The translations under genes and the position numbers were made by a program. Below the pieces are notes generated by a model. The model had not been told where the DNA came from, ran no database searches, and saw nothing but the letters and a program-made list of their open reading frames with translations. This document shows, piece by piece, positions 53,188 to 61,564 of a DNA stretch of 64,000 bases. Within the stretch, counting starts at the first letter, position 1; each line of letters begins with the position of its first letter. The DNA is from a virus, in the IMG/VR virus record IMGVR_UViG_3300009034_000001, positions 1 through 64,000 of that record; one strand, given 5' to 3'.

Positions 53188-53230
53188 TACGCCATCATAA
53201 CTAGACCTCCTATTGAGTTAGAATTTTCCT

Positions 53231-53359
53231 TTAAATAAAAGGTATTATATCTCTAATAAAATCTTTCAAATAAGTCAAAGTTCGTTTTACGAATGCGGGA
53301 TCCGTAATAAGTATCCAAATAACAACGCCAACTCCAAGTGTACAAGCTACTAATTCCAT
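53231..53359 (-). CDS. 42-residue membrane protein
   Basis: ATG 53359 is taken because the longer frame upstream belongs to the gene ending at 53370. Membrane helix at 2-20 (ELVACTLGVGVVIWILI), then a charged amphipathic tail. Weak ribosome site. Confidence 0.5.
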   Translation of the reverse strand: MELVACTLGVGVVIWILITDPAFVKRTLTYLKDFIRDIIPFI

Positions 53360-53369
53360 TAGAAGTTGT

Positions 53370-53594
53370 TTAGCCTTTCTTTTTTCCTTTGGCAGCCCAA
53401 ATAGCTTTATGTTGAGCCAATGCCTTTTTATAAGTTGGGAAACAGGCAATAACTGTACCTTTCTTTGGCCCACGGTGATGAATTGTACACCATTTATTAC
53501 CGCGCTTCTCAATCTTACGGCCTAACATCTCGCCAACGGCGAGTGATAACTTAATAGCAATTCACCTAAGTTGTTTCTTTAATTGTTCATCCAT
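53370..53594 (-). pseudogene. Small phage protein with in-frame TGA at codon 11
   Basis: From an ATG overlapping the upstream TAA (TAATG) the frame reads MDEQLKKQLR, TGA, then 63 codons incl. IEKRGNKWCTIHHRGPKKG and ALAQHKAIWAAKG, a known-looking small phage motif. Downstream starts exist: ATT 53555 with AGGTG 7 bases upstream, and ATG 53528. So it may be a nonsense-broken gene, a readthrough gene, or leader peptide plus 61-codon gene. Confidence 0.65.
53529..53543. promoter_or_regulatory. Hairpin covering the start of the internal ATG 53528
   Basis: CTCGCC-AAC-GGCGAG, 6-bp perfect stem with 3-base loop, ending directly at ATG 53528 on the minus strand. If that ATG is used, the stem hides its purine-rich ribosome site. 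Confidence 0.45.
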
Positions 53595-53776
53595 TATTCT
53601 TTCTTTTCCTTAAACTCCTTTGGAACCTCATCGGTTTCATAAACACAAGTTTCCAAAATTGTAAACATCTTCTTCTTATTCACTTCTAACTTACAAAGGT
53701 TACATTCCATAATGGGAGTACGAAGAATCTCCTTCATAAGCTTGATGTTATTGTCTGAAATTAGCAAAAATTTCAT
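53594..53776 (-). CDS. 60-residue protein with Cys-x2-Cys
   Basis: MKFLLISDNN start, CNLC near residue 25, charged tail. Coupled by TAATG to the interrupted ORF downstream. Not recognised. Confidence 0.6.
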   Translation of the reverse strand: MKFLLISDNNIKLMKEILRTPIMECNLCKLEVNKKKMFTILETCVYETDEVPKEFKEKKE

Positions 53777-53817
53777 CTTCTATACCTATTTTGATCTTGC
53801 CATCTTACGGACCTCTT

Positions 53818-54081
53818 TTATAAAACTTCCAGAGGCGTTTCCGGTTGAGGCTGACCATTCGCTATGGTGTTGGTTGCGCCACAATTGCGACAAACTCTTG
53901 ATACAACACCGTTGAGAACGGACACATACAAGTCCTTGTATTTTATGCGAAGTACCTTCTTCTCACGGTCCGTAAATCCCAAAATGGCCCTGCACTCCCT
54001 ACAACGCCATACCTGATCTTCAGGTAAGAGTGACTGTCCTTTTGACTTCTTTGTAGCCTTTCCAAAGTCTTGCTTTTTCAC
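53818..54081 (-). CDS. Zinc-finger protein, Com-like
   Basis: 87 residues from GTG with AAGGAGG upstream. CRECRAILGF and CRNCGATN give two CxxC pairs 40 residues apart, resembling Com of phage Mu, an mRNA-binding translation activator. Lysine-rich N-terminus. Resemblance is to pattern only. Confidence 0.65.
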   Translation of the reverse strand: MKKQDFGKATKKSKGQSLLPEDQVWRCRECRAILGFTDREKKVLRIKYKDLYVSVLNGVVSRVCRNCGATNTIANGQPQPETPLEVL

Positions 54082-54216
54082 ATTAGACCTCCTTAACAGT
54101 CAGTTTATACTTCCGTCCATTCAGAACAGAAAAATTCTCCTTACGCCGAAACTAAAAGTCCTAGCTAAATAAATTATATGAAATCTTCCCTATAAAGTCA
54201 TCACCATTAAACACCT
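54082..54216. other. Gap with remnant-like reading frame
   Basis: 135 bases after the tail terminator gene. One minus frame reads GDDFIGKISYNLFS, TAG, two codons, TAG, then FSVLNGRKYKLTVKEV and ends in the ribosome site of the next gene. Could be a decayed gene or chance. No clear promoter or terminator seen. Confidence 0.35.
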
Positions 54217-54594
54217 TTATGTACTCTTCTTGACGCACTGCGCCTTCACATCCAAAATGGTATAGTAAGCACTTAGTTCTGCGTCAAACAAATTTGGTCC
54301 AGGTCCTTTCACGTCCTTACAAACAAGGTTAACAACCGAATTTTCGTACCTCCGTTGATGAAGAGTGGTGTGTACTTCCTCAGCTAAACTGAACAATTCA
54401 TCAGGACTAGAATGCCAAATCCAAACACGAAGTACTCCCGAAATATAATCATACTCGCGTTCCCTTGGCATGTACTTAACGGTTATTACAGGCACATCAG
54501 GATCTTCAAATTCACTGACCTCTCCAACCCGGGTGGGCACCAAAGTTGCATTTGTTAGTTCTTTAACAGCTATTGACAATAACTCATTTATCAT
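54217..54594 (-). CDS. Tail terminator protein (probable)
   Basis: 125 residues. N-terminal helix, then PVITVKYMPRE strands and a helix EEVHTTLHQRRY, as in small tail terminator proteins that cap the tube at the head. Order (connector, stopper, gp10-like, terminator, tube) is standard. Confidence 0.65.
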   Translation of the reverse strand: MINELLSIAVKELTNATLVPTRVGEVSEFEDPDVPVITVKYMPREREYDYISGVLRVWIWHSSPDELFSLAEEVHTTLHQRRYENSVVNLVCKDVKGPGPNLFDAELSAYYTILDVKAQCVKKST

Positions 54595-54605
54595 GTCGAA
54601 AACCT

Positions 54606-54935
54606 TTACCTCTTATGTTTAGCGCCGAGCTCACTTTCAATGATTTTTTCTATATCATCTTCAACTAAAATCAATGCTCGAGTTATAAAATCGTTAGAAG
54701 ACATCTTCCGCGTTCCAAATACAACATATCCAACGTAGTGTACTTTGTCTTCATCCACTCCAATACGGGTGATGAGTTTAGAACCGTCTTGGACCGTCTC
54801 CCTCTCAACCTTTTTACGCATGTAACCCGAATCCACAGGGCACTCTTCTTCCATTTTCAACTCCAACATACCTGTTGCCTTCTCTGTAGCTTTTAACAAC
54901 CTTTTAATTACCGCCTTTTCAAACTTCTTAAACAT
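54606..54935 (-). CDS. HK97 gp10-like head-tail protein
   Basis: 109 residues. CPVDSGYMRKKV, followed by a beta stretch and VVFGTRKM, is the hallmark of the HK97 gp10 family (neck/tail completion). Confidence 0.8.
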   Translation of the reverse strand: MFKKFEKAVIKRLLKATEKATGMLELKMEEECPVDSGYMRKKVERETVQDGSKLITRIGVDEDKVHYVGYVVFGTRKMSSNDFITRALILVEDDIEKIIESELGAKHKR

Positions 54936-54947
54936 ATCTAACCACTA

Positions 54948-55514
54948 TTATATATTATGAATTCCGGATTTAACTATAAGGACCTTTGTTTCATAATGAT
55001 GCACTCCGTTTTTATCAAATCCCATATTAACCACCGACGCGGAATACATCTCCCCTTCAAACTCAATCACATCACCCGGTAATATCTCATCCCTAGACAT
55101 TATAACTCCATCTGCGGGAATAAACTCTCCTGCTTGTGTTAATATACGAGCCTTGTCTGACTTATAGAAAAATACCTTAATACTGTCAAAAACTTTCTGA
55201 CTATCCGGCTTTGTATGTCCTAGTCGATCAGCAGCTAAGATAGTCACAGTTAAACCACCAGTTACAACTTCATCAATATTGTCAAAATCCTTCGCTCCAA
55301 GTCTGGAGCCAGCTTTAGAAAAAACGAAGTCTTCCGTAACGGTAGCCCCAACGTTTTTAACTGTAATGGTGCCAGCACCAGAGGCTTTTACGGATAGTAA
55401 CTTACTTTCCGAAAAGGTTATGCCAAGTGGCGAAGCGCCATCTCCGGCGGGGCCGTAGGCTTGACTTGCGTCTCTATATACATCAATAGTATGCTTTAAC
55501 CAAGCATCAAACAT
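54948..55514 (-). CDS. Head closure (stopper-like) protein
   Basis: 188 residues. MFDAWLKHTIDVYRD start is usual for stoppers, and the C-terminus (LPGDVIEFEGEMYSASVVNM) forms the barrel edge. A Gly/Ala-rich insertion in the first half makes it longer than most. Confidence 0.65.
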   Translation of the reverse strand: MFDAWLKHTIDVYRDASQAYGPAGDGASPLGITFSESKLLSVKASGAGTITVKNVGATVTEDFVFSKAGSRLGAKDFDNIDEVVTGGLTVTILAADRLGHTKPDSQKVFDSIKVFFYKSDKARILTQAGEFIPADGVIMSRDEILPGDVIEFEGEMYSASVVNMGFDKNGVHHYETKVLIVKSGIHNI

Positions 55515-55554
55515 GTTGTCCTACCAAATTAGTTTGTGATAAGTGCGCTTAGTT

Positions 55555-55570
55555 AGCGTCATAACGCTAT
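55555..55570. repeat. Short hairpin between head genes
   Basis: TAGCGT-CATA-ACGCTA, 6-bp perfect stem. No T-run follows on the minus strand. May be a processing signal. Confidence 0.4.
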
Positions 55571-55573
55571 ACA

Positions 55574-55873
55574 TTATGGACAAACTAGTTGATTGATATA
55601 ACCACTTAGCTCTATTTCGGTCAACAGTGGACATGTGTGTTTGTCCATCAGTTCAATTTCAGCTGCATCAAGATCCGTACAGTTTTGGATCTTTGTGCCA
55701 AGTTTAACATGAGAACATGGTCCACAAGTACAATTGTCTAGTAACTCAACCTGTCTGTTAGTTAAACCCCCGCCAGTTCCAACATTCAAAAGGTTGCCCA
55801 TCTTACAATCTGAAAACACAGGACAACATCCAATATTTAAGAGTTCCTTTTCACGATCAGTAAGCGTTAACAT
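55574..55873 (-). CDS. Three-repeat Cys-Pro protein
   Basis: 99 residues made of three ~30-residue units: LTDREKELLN...CCPV, LTNRQVELLD...CGPC, LDAAEIELMD...CPLL. The same unit occurs at the C-terminus of the kelch-like adhesin, e.g. LTDAERELLNQGTCPL. May be a binding partner or capsid decoration. Not a family I know. Confidence 0.7.
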   Translation of the reverse strand: MLTLTDREKELLNIGCCPVFSDCKMGNLLNVGTGGGLTNRQVELLDNCTCGPCSHVKLGTKIQNCTDLDAAEIELMDKHTCPLLTEIELSGYINQLVCP

Positions 55874-55889
55874 CTAATTTACCGCCCCC

Positions 55890-56699
55890 TTAAATTACCT
55901 TCCTATAATATTTGAGGATTGTCAAAACCTCTTGTTCTTGTTCCTTAACGCTTTGAAGACTGTACGAATAACTCAAAATTCTTTCAGAAGATAATCCCTC
56001 ATTCTTCTTCTTGTTCCACAACATAGCCCCAATCTTTAAACAACTTATTCTCAAATCCTCCGGTAACGCAGTAAATCCAGCCTGATAGGTAATGTCAATT
56101 GGCGTTGCTTCGTTGGTTAGTGACGATTCAAATGAAACTAAACCAGTAGCCGGATCATACCATTCTACCTCAAAGACAGTTTCCGTAACCCTATGTTTCA
56201 CTGTTGGCGTGGTAACAATTGGATAGTTCTGAAGAAAGAAGTGTTTATGCGGACCTAATAGCTGAACTTCTGAATATGATTCAATATTAAACCTTCGCTT
56301 GCAAAAGGAACTTACAAAATCGGTCACGCCCTGTGTCAAAATATTTAGTATATACTCATTCCCGGAAACTGAAATCCCAATCCAATCTGCAAGTTCTTGG
56401 TTGTCAATATATCTCAGGTCATATGGATATTCAATTACCTTGAAGGATTTTGAACTGTTAGCAAAGACTTGATTGCCAGCTTTCAATCCACTGGCAATAG
56501 TGAAGAAGTTATAGCCAACTTTAAATTCAACAGGAGATGTATCAACCTGTGCTGTATATTCTGTTGCAGTAATTTTGGTAAGCGAAACCGTGCAAACTAG
56601 AGTGCGGGCAATATCAAAAACAGTAGCAAATGGACTTGAGGGTTCGTTTAGGAAAGAGAAATCAAGTAGGATATTTTGTCCCTTAACAACTTGTCGCAT
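55890..56699 (-). CDS. Head-tail connector with N-terminal extension
   Basis: 269 residues. Residues 105-265 follow the gp6-like connector fold (ILNILTQGVTDFVSSFCKRR, YPIVTTPTVKHRV, ALPEDLRISCLKIGAML). The first ~95 residues look like an Ig-like beta domain fused in front. Connects portal and stopper. Confidence 0.75.
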   Translation of the reverse strand: MRQVVKGQNILLDFSFLNEPSSPFATVFDIARTLVCTVSLTKITATEYTAQVDTSPVEFKVGYNFFTIASGLKAGNQVFANSSKSFKVIEYPYDLRYIDNQELADWIGISVSGNEYILNILTQGVTDFVSSFCKRRFNIESYSEVQLLGPHKHFFLQNYPIVTTPTVKHRVTETVFEVEWYDPATGLVSFESSLTNEATPIDITYQAGFTALPEDLRISCLKIGAMLWNKKKNEGLSSERILSYSYSLQSVKEQEQEVLTILKYYRKVI

Positions 56700-56723
56700 A
56701 TCTCCGATCCCCTATCAAACAAA

Positions 56724-56939
56724 CTACTCTCCTAATTTTCTGGCCTGTTCCCAAACCTTTTCAATTTGATCATCTGGGACTTCTCTTAAGAATTTATATC
56801 CAATTAATTGAAGGTTCTTAACTGATTGTTCGTTTTTACAAACAGCAATACCGTTTAAGACCGGAACCCTTTCAAAATAACAATCTTCTTCAAACTCACC
56901 AATCAGTTTATGCTGTGTAAAACCTAGCACATAAGCCAT
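56724..56939 (-). CDS. 71-residue protein after capsid
   Basis: MAYVLGFTQHKLIGEFEEDCYF; compact alpha/beta. Good GGAGG start. A capsid decoration protein or small connector is possible by position. Not recognised. Confidence 0.6.
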   Translation of the reverse strand: MAYVLGFTQHKLIGEFEEDCYFERVPVLNGIAVCKNEQSVKNLQLIGYKFLREVPDDQIEKVWEQARKLGE

Positions 56940-56989
56940 AATAATTTGACCTCCTTGGACCTTAATATAGCCTTAATAGACACTAAAAG

Positions 56990-57003
56990 CCGGGACGCCC
57001 CGG
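56990..57003 (-). terminator. Possible terminator after capsid gene
   Basis: CCGGG-GCGT-CCCGG on the minus strand, followed by CTTTT. Short but GC-rich. A T8 run (57025-57032) with only a weak stem lies just upstream. Strong capsid expression relative to downstream genes would fit partial termination. Confidence 0.45.
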
Positions 57004-57072
57004 AATATCTTTTATCTTTCTTTGAAAAAAAACCCAGCCTCAAAAGACTTCATCCATAAGGTAATTTTACAA

Positions 57073-58044
57073 TTAGGCAATCTTTACGTTGATTATCCTA
57101 ACAACAGCCTGAGGATCTCGGCTAACCATAGTTTCATCACAGAAGATGTCAAATGCATCAAACTGTGAAGAAGTCTTAGCCAATGGCTGTACTGTTAGTT
57201 TAGTCAACTCACCAACAAAGACCTTTGTAGTGTCAATCACAAAAAGCACAGTTGTGTCTCCACCAGTCATGCCTGTAATGTTGGTTCCATTGGAAGTCAA
57301 CACATTAGAAATGTTGCTGGACACATAGATAGGCACGTCATTGTAGGCAGGAAGTTTGAAACCTCCTTTAACCTCCGTAACGTTCACCCACCTCTGCAGT
57401 GATTGTAACAACCCAATGATCGATCTGCGACAAGACTTAGAGCAAATGACCATATCAGGATTGCCTCCCCGCAAAGTGTCAATGGCTTCGTCCAACTTTG
57501 CTCTTGTCAGAGCAACACCGCCCATGTCTATGGTAAGACCGGCAAGTGCATTTAAGCCGTCAAATGCCTTTGCGTTCTTTGCTGGTTCACTGGCGTTGGT
57601 GTAGTTACCCCAAATGTAAGCATAATCCTCCTTGTCCTTAAACTCCATGGTCTTGTTCTCAATTACCTGAGCAAGCAAGTTACCGAAAGTCTGGCCTACG
57701 GCCTGAGCCTTTCTTGTAACCTTACCCTGGCAACCAATTGTTCTGTATGGAAAAGCATACTGATCATAAGAACCAGTACTTTCCTCCAAATCTTCGATGT
57801 CGTTAACAAATACACACGGGGTTTCGGATGGAGTCTTTCTTACGAGGTACCAAGCATCACCGCTACCGGGTCTCCTTGGAAGGTTAACTCTCAACGGATT
57901 AAGATACTCAACTAATTCAGTTACAACACGATCAATCTGTGGCTGCATTTTGGCGAAATGACCAGACAGGCCTTCACCAGTTGCTGGCCAATCAGGCATC
58001 TTAACCGCACGGATGACCTCTCTCAAGTTCTCTTTTGGATCCAC
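57073..58044 (-). CDS. Major capsid protein, HK97 fold
   Basis: 323 residues from GTG with AAGGAGG upstream. PYRTIGCQGKVTRKAQAVGQ, GLNALAG, AIDTLRGGNPDMVICSKSCRRSI, and PVYV-like VPIYVSSNIS match HK97-type capsids of this size. Follows the protease-scaffold gene by 55 bases. Confidence 0.93.
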   Translation of the reverse strand: MDPKENLREVIRAVKMPDWPATGEGLSGHFAKMQPQIDRVVTELVEYLNPLRVNLPRRPGSGDAWYLVRKTPSETPCVFVNDIEDLEESTGSYDQYAFPYRTIGCQGKVTRKAQAVGQTFGNLLAQVIENKTMEFKDKEDYAYIWGNYTNASEPAKNAKAFDGLNALAGLTIDMGGVALTRAKLDEAIDTLRGGNPDMVICSKSCRRSIIGLLQSLQRWVNVTEVKGGFKLPAYNDVPIYVSSNISNVLTSNGTNITGMTGGDTTVLFVIDTTKVFVGELTKLTVQPLAKTSSQFDAFDIFCDETMVSRDPQAVVRIINVKIA

Positions 58045-58099
58045 TCAAAATCACCTCCTTCTATAGAAAATATTATGACCAAACGGTCTTCAAAAAAAA

Positions 58100-59797
58100 T
58101 TACTTAATCACCTGACAGAGCCTATTAAGCTTCTCAATCGGATTCATCTTCTGATAGTCAGCATCGTCTTCCAACCTAGGGATTTCCTCTTCCTTTTCAA
58201 CAAAAACACCTCGTTTAACAATGCCTTCAGAAAGAGTCTTGAGTAACCCAGCAACTTCATCCCACTGAGTAGTCAATCTTTCGATTTCATCAGCAACCCA
58301 GCCTCTTAGAGAATCGATATCCTCTTTCTTTGCTAGATCATCTGGGATGGCTTCAATTACTTCCTCTTCCTTAGGTTCCTCAGTCTTTTCCTCTTCCTTA
58401 GGTTCCTCTACTTTTTCCTCTTCCTTAGGTTCCTCTACTTTTTCCTCTTCCTTAGGTTCCTCAGCTTCACGTTTCTTTTCAGGAGCAGGATATGGATACT
58501 CACCAGCCAAAAGCGCGGACACCTTTTCTTTAATTTTCTGAATTATAGATTTTGCCTCTTCAGAGCCAACAACCTTAAGTAACCCATCAACCATTTTGAT
58601 TATACCCTTTAGCTGTTCCACTGTAGAAGCCTGTCTGTCAACTGCTTCAATCTTTTCTTCTTCCTTAGGTTCCTCGACTTCCTCGACTGGGATTGCACTA
58701 ATACCAAGCGCGTCTAGCTTGTCATTAAGAGCTTTCACCTGCTCAATCAATTCAGATGTTGATAAATCAATTTTCTCCTCCTTGGGTTCCTCGACTTTTT
58801 CCTCTTCCTTAGGTTCCTCGACTTTTTCCTCTTCCTTAGGTTCCTCGACTTTTTCCTCTTCAGGCTCGGTTATCCTCTTTACCTTTTTCCACTCTTTAGC
58901 ACACTCTGTCATGGATGTACCTTTTCCCATACACTCAGACATAAACTTTTGATAATCAGTCTTGGCTTGTGCAATAACTTCGTCAAGTCCTTCAAGAGGT
59001 TCTTCGCGCTCGACTTTTTCCTCTTCCTTAGGTTCCTCGACTTTTTCCTCTTCCTTAGGTTCCTCGCGTTCGATTACTTCCTCTTCTTTAGGCTCCTCAG
59101 TCTTTTCCTCTTCCTTCTTAGGTTCCTCTACTTTTTCCTCTTCCTTAGGTTCCTCAAGGGATTTCGACTTTTGGAGTACCTCCTTGACTTTCTTCACTTC
59201 CAAATCACCTCCTTCTTCAATAAGATCAAAATCTTCAACGAGATCCAACAATTCCTCTAATTGAGCATCTCGTTCAATCCACCAATCTATAATATCAGCC
59301 TGCCAAACACCAGGCACAGACACTAATGAACATTCTAACAGCAACAGTTTTGAAGCAACAGTAATCTGTTTGTTATATTCCTTACTCCACTTTGACTTCC
59401 TGTCAAGAATTTTACCACGGATTGAAAATTTAGAAATGACTCCTTCAGTGACCTTCTCCCAAATTTCCATCTCCGCGCATGAAATAAGAGCCTTAACCCA
59501 CAAGCCTTTTTCTCGAGCCTCAACTTCAATAACTCTGCCAATTGGTCTATCCGGATTGTGATTGAATAGCAATGTAGGACGATTTAACAGATCTTGAGCA
59601 GCTTCCTCCAGAGCCTCTTTCGTAATAATAATATCGTCAACCCCAAGATCAACAGTTGTCGCGAATCCTGACACAAACCACTTCGGCTTCTTTTCATCAT
59701 CAGGCTCCGCTTGTCTCTCAATTATATCAATTGGAAAAGTAAAACACTTTTCTCCATTACAAATCAGTTCAAAATCGTTTAACTGATCCAAAGACAT
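58100..59797 (-). CDS. Prohead protease fused to acidic scaffold
   Basis: 565 residues. Residues 1-190 are an HK97-family (S78) protease: VSGFATTVDLG, FNHNPDRPIG with the catalytic His, FSIRG, and LLECSLVSVPG near the Ser. The remainder is scaffold: long Glu/Lys/Pro runs of the type EEPKEEEKV, in four clusters encoded by a 27-base repeat, separated by helices. The protease cuts scaffold and capsid during maturation. Acidic repeat length may vary among relatives. Confidence 0.88.
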   Translation of the reverse strand: MSLDQLNDFELICNGEKCFTFPIDIIERQAEPDDEKKPKWFVSGFATTVDLGVDDIIITKEALEEAAQDLLNRPTLLFNHNPDRPIGRVIEVEAREKGLWVKALISCAEMEIWEKVTEGVISKFSIRGKILDRKSKWSKEYNKQITVASKLLLLECSLVSVPGVWQADIIDWWIERDAQLEELLDLVEDFDLIEEGGDLEVKKVKEVLQKSKSLEEPKEEEKVEEPKKEEEKTEEPKEEEVIEREEPKEEEKVEEPKEEEKVEREEPLEGLDEVIAQAKTDYQKFMSECMGKGTSMTECAKEWKKVKRITEPEEEKVEEPKEEEKVEEPKEEEKVEEPKEEKIDLSTSELIEQVKALNDKLDALGISAIPVEEVEEPKEEEKIEAVDRQASTVEQLKGIIKMVDGLLKVVGSEEAKSIIQKIKEKVSALLAGEYPYPAPEKKREAEEPKEEEKVEEPKEEEKVEEPKEEEKTEEPKEEEVIEAIPDDLAKKEDIDSLRGWVADEIERLTTQWDEVAGLLKTLSEGIVKRGVFVEKEEEIPRLEDDADYQKMNPIEKLNRLCQVIK

Positions 59798-59846
59798 ACC
59801 TCCTTAATAAAAAGACAAATGCGGCGTTTACGCCACCTTGTTTTCT

Positions 59847-59875
59847 ATTTTAACACCTTGCAGGGCACCTGTCAA
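59847..59875 (-). promoter_or_regulatory. sigma70-like promoter for head operon
   Basis: TTGACA (59875-59870), 17 bases, TAAAAT (59852-59847); matches 6/6 and 5/6 of consensus. The leader holds a small hairpin GGCGT-AA-ACGCC and then AAGGAGGT-ATG of the protease gene. It lies in a 109-base gap. Confidence 0.75.
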
Positions 59876-59906
59876 CCCCAAAACAACACCATAACTCCTT
59901 TTAGGA

Positions 59907-60107
59907 CTACAAAAGGCCTCTGTTCCTCATTACCGCGGTGAAAACATCGGGCCACCAATCTCGATTGAAGTTCGCTTTCCCGTTGCAGGATCTACAGATC
60001 GTAATTAGATTGGTTGGAACACAATACATTGGATTATTGGGGCCTTTTATCTTGTCAGACCTTTTACGTTTGTGTTCTTCAGTTTGTCTGTAACCTTTAC
60101 GTGACAA
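59907..60107 (-). pseudogene. HNH endonuclease remnant with NUMOD3 motif
   Basis: 66 residues from a TTG with AGGGTG 7 bases upstream (a frame to 60218 overlaps the phosphoesterase). RKGYRQTEEHKRKRSDKIKG is a NUMOD3 DNA-binding unit of homing endonucleases; LITICRSCNGKANFNRDWW is the end of an HNH nuclease. The HNH core with its paired His is missing, so this is probably a worn-down homing nuclease. Confidence 0.65.
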
Positions 60108-60118
60108 TTTGTAACACC

Positions 60119-61411
60119 CTAAACGCTTTGTTCGCCAAGTGTTAAATCTGCGTTGTACTGGTATCGAATGTCTTCTTTCCCGATATTTACGAACTTCAAA
60201 TTTATTGGGAACCGCCAAGAAACACCTACTCTCTTGTGGATGCCCATGAACACCTGCTTCGGCTCTGCAGATGTAAACATTTTACCGAGGGAGTATTCGT
60301 TTCCACCGATGAAAGACCCGTTAATGATCTTTTCCCCTTTCACTCGATCGAGAAATGCGGTATTGTGAAAGTGGCCCATTGCGACATACTCGAAGAACTC
60401 ACCTTGACTAGCCAGCAGCTCCGATAAACGATGCACAGCCCTATCGATCCCGTACCACGGAATCCCTGCCCAACCTCTGATGTTATCTCCATGCAATATT
60501 AAAAACTTATGTCCATTAATTTCGCGTACACGGTAGAAACACTTCGGAAGATCAAACTTAACGTTTGATTGATCTTTTAGAGCCAATGTTAACATTTGGT
60601 ACAAGACATGGTCCCAGTTCACATATTGATTCTTATAACGTATCTCCTTTGTCATCCTCCCGTGATTACCAACCACGCCAACAAACTCAACCTCTTCGAA
60701 GTTTGCAGCCATATCTCTAATGAACTGTGAAATGACAGTTGCGCCACCAAGACACCATTCCATTACAGTTGTGTGTGAAGATTCAATTAACTCATTGTGA
60801 ATTGTTCCACAGACAAAATCTCCTAAACCTAAAATCCACAGTTTAGGAAGGTTGTAGTTCTTCAGATGTGTTCGTTTCAATTTTATTATGGTGTCTGCCA
60901 AAAACTGCAATCGTCGAACGAACTCACCAAAGTTGTAGTTGTTAATTCCGCCCACCTGTTCAAAACTGACGTCTTCACCAATATGAGGGTCGCCAAAGAG
61001 TAGTACCGAATGTTCCATTTCAACTGTCCTATCAACCGTTTGTATCGGAACGTATGGAGCAACCGGTAACACTTTCATACCATCACGTAACGTTTCCGTA
61101 ATTCGATCCTGCAGTGCCAGACGTTTAAATGCTTCCCTCAACTTTCTACGTGTTTGAACTAAATCTGCATTCAGCCGGAAGATTTCCGCCTCGAAGTCAA
61201 TAGATGTTGAATCGTTAGTAGTAGGATGAATAAAGGTTGACTTTGCCTTAGCGCGTTTAAACTCATTTAGATTAATTAGCCATATTCCCGGCTTCTCCGG
61301 ATCCTGTTGCATACTAACGTTATGTCGTTTTGCATACCTGACGATACTACTCTGATTAGCATAAGGATACAGCTCCATTAGTTGTTTTGAAGTTACCCAA
61401 ATTGGTTCCAT
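60119..61411 (-). CDS. Calcineurin-like metallophosphoesterase with N-terminal HTH
   Basis: 430 residues. The first ~60 (WVTSKQLMELYPYANQ...) look like a helix-turn-helix, followed by a coiled segment. Phosphoesterase motifs are complete: FGDPHIG, GLGDFVCG, VGNHGR, ILHGDN, GHFHN. Two-metal hydrolase acting on phosphoesters, possibly DNA or nucleotides. Similar genes occur near head genes of several phages. AGGAGG precedes ATG. Confidence 0.88.
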   Translation of the reverse strand: MEPIWVTSKQLMELYPYANQSSIVRYAKRHNVSMQQDPEKPGIWLINLNEFKRAKAKSTFIHPTTNDSTSIDFEAEIFRLNADLVQTRRKLREAFKRLALQDRITETLRDGMKVLPVAPYVPIQTVDRTVEMEHSVLLFGDPHIGEDVSFEQVGGINNYNFGEFVRRLQFLADTIIKLKRTHLKNYNLPKLWILGLGDFVCGTIHNELIESSHTTVMEWCLGGATVISQFIRDMAANFEEVEFVGVVGNHGRMTKEIRYKNQYVNWDHVLYQMLTLALKDQSNVKFDLPKCFYRVREINGHKFLILHGDNIRGWAGIPWYGIDRAVHRLSELLASQGEFFEYVAMGHFHNTAFLDRVKGEKIINGSFIGGNEYSLGKMFTSAEPKQVFMGIHKRVGVSWRFPINLKFVNIGKEDIRYQYNADLTLGEQSV

Positions 61412-61509
61412 TTGGTACCTCCTATTTGGTTATTTTTGCGAAACGGTTTATTACACAGAATTTGTAAGTTTCCAATATATATAGAATTAAAATCATCACA
61501 ATGGTAATA

Positions 61510-61547
61510 ACGGAATGGCGGATCATTTACTGTTTCCACCATTCCGT
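61510..61547. terminator. 12-bp stem-loop after adhesin gene
   Basis: ACGGAATGGTGG pairs with CCGCCATTCCGT on the minus strand (one G-T wobble), loop of 14. Lies 18 bases after the adhesin stop. T-run is weak, so it may need a factor or act as a barrier to exonucleases. Confidence 0.55.
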
Positions 61548-61564
61548 ATTAATTAAATCTTAAC

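Noticed and set aside
53231-53512. 93-codon ORF with TTG start
   Set aside because: Its first half lies over the conserved small protein ending at 53370 in another frame; only the membrane part from ATG 53359 is kept.
58347-59264. Plus-strand Ser/Phe-rich repeat ORFs
   Set aside because: Antisense of the acidic scaffold repeats.
58100-59797. 27-base repeats as a CRISPR-like array
   Set aside because: They are in-frame tandem codons of the scaffold with no unique spacers.
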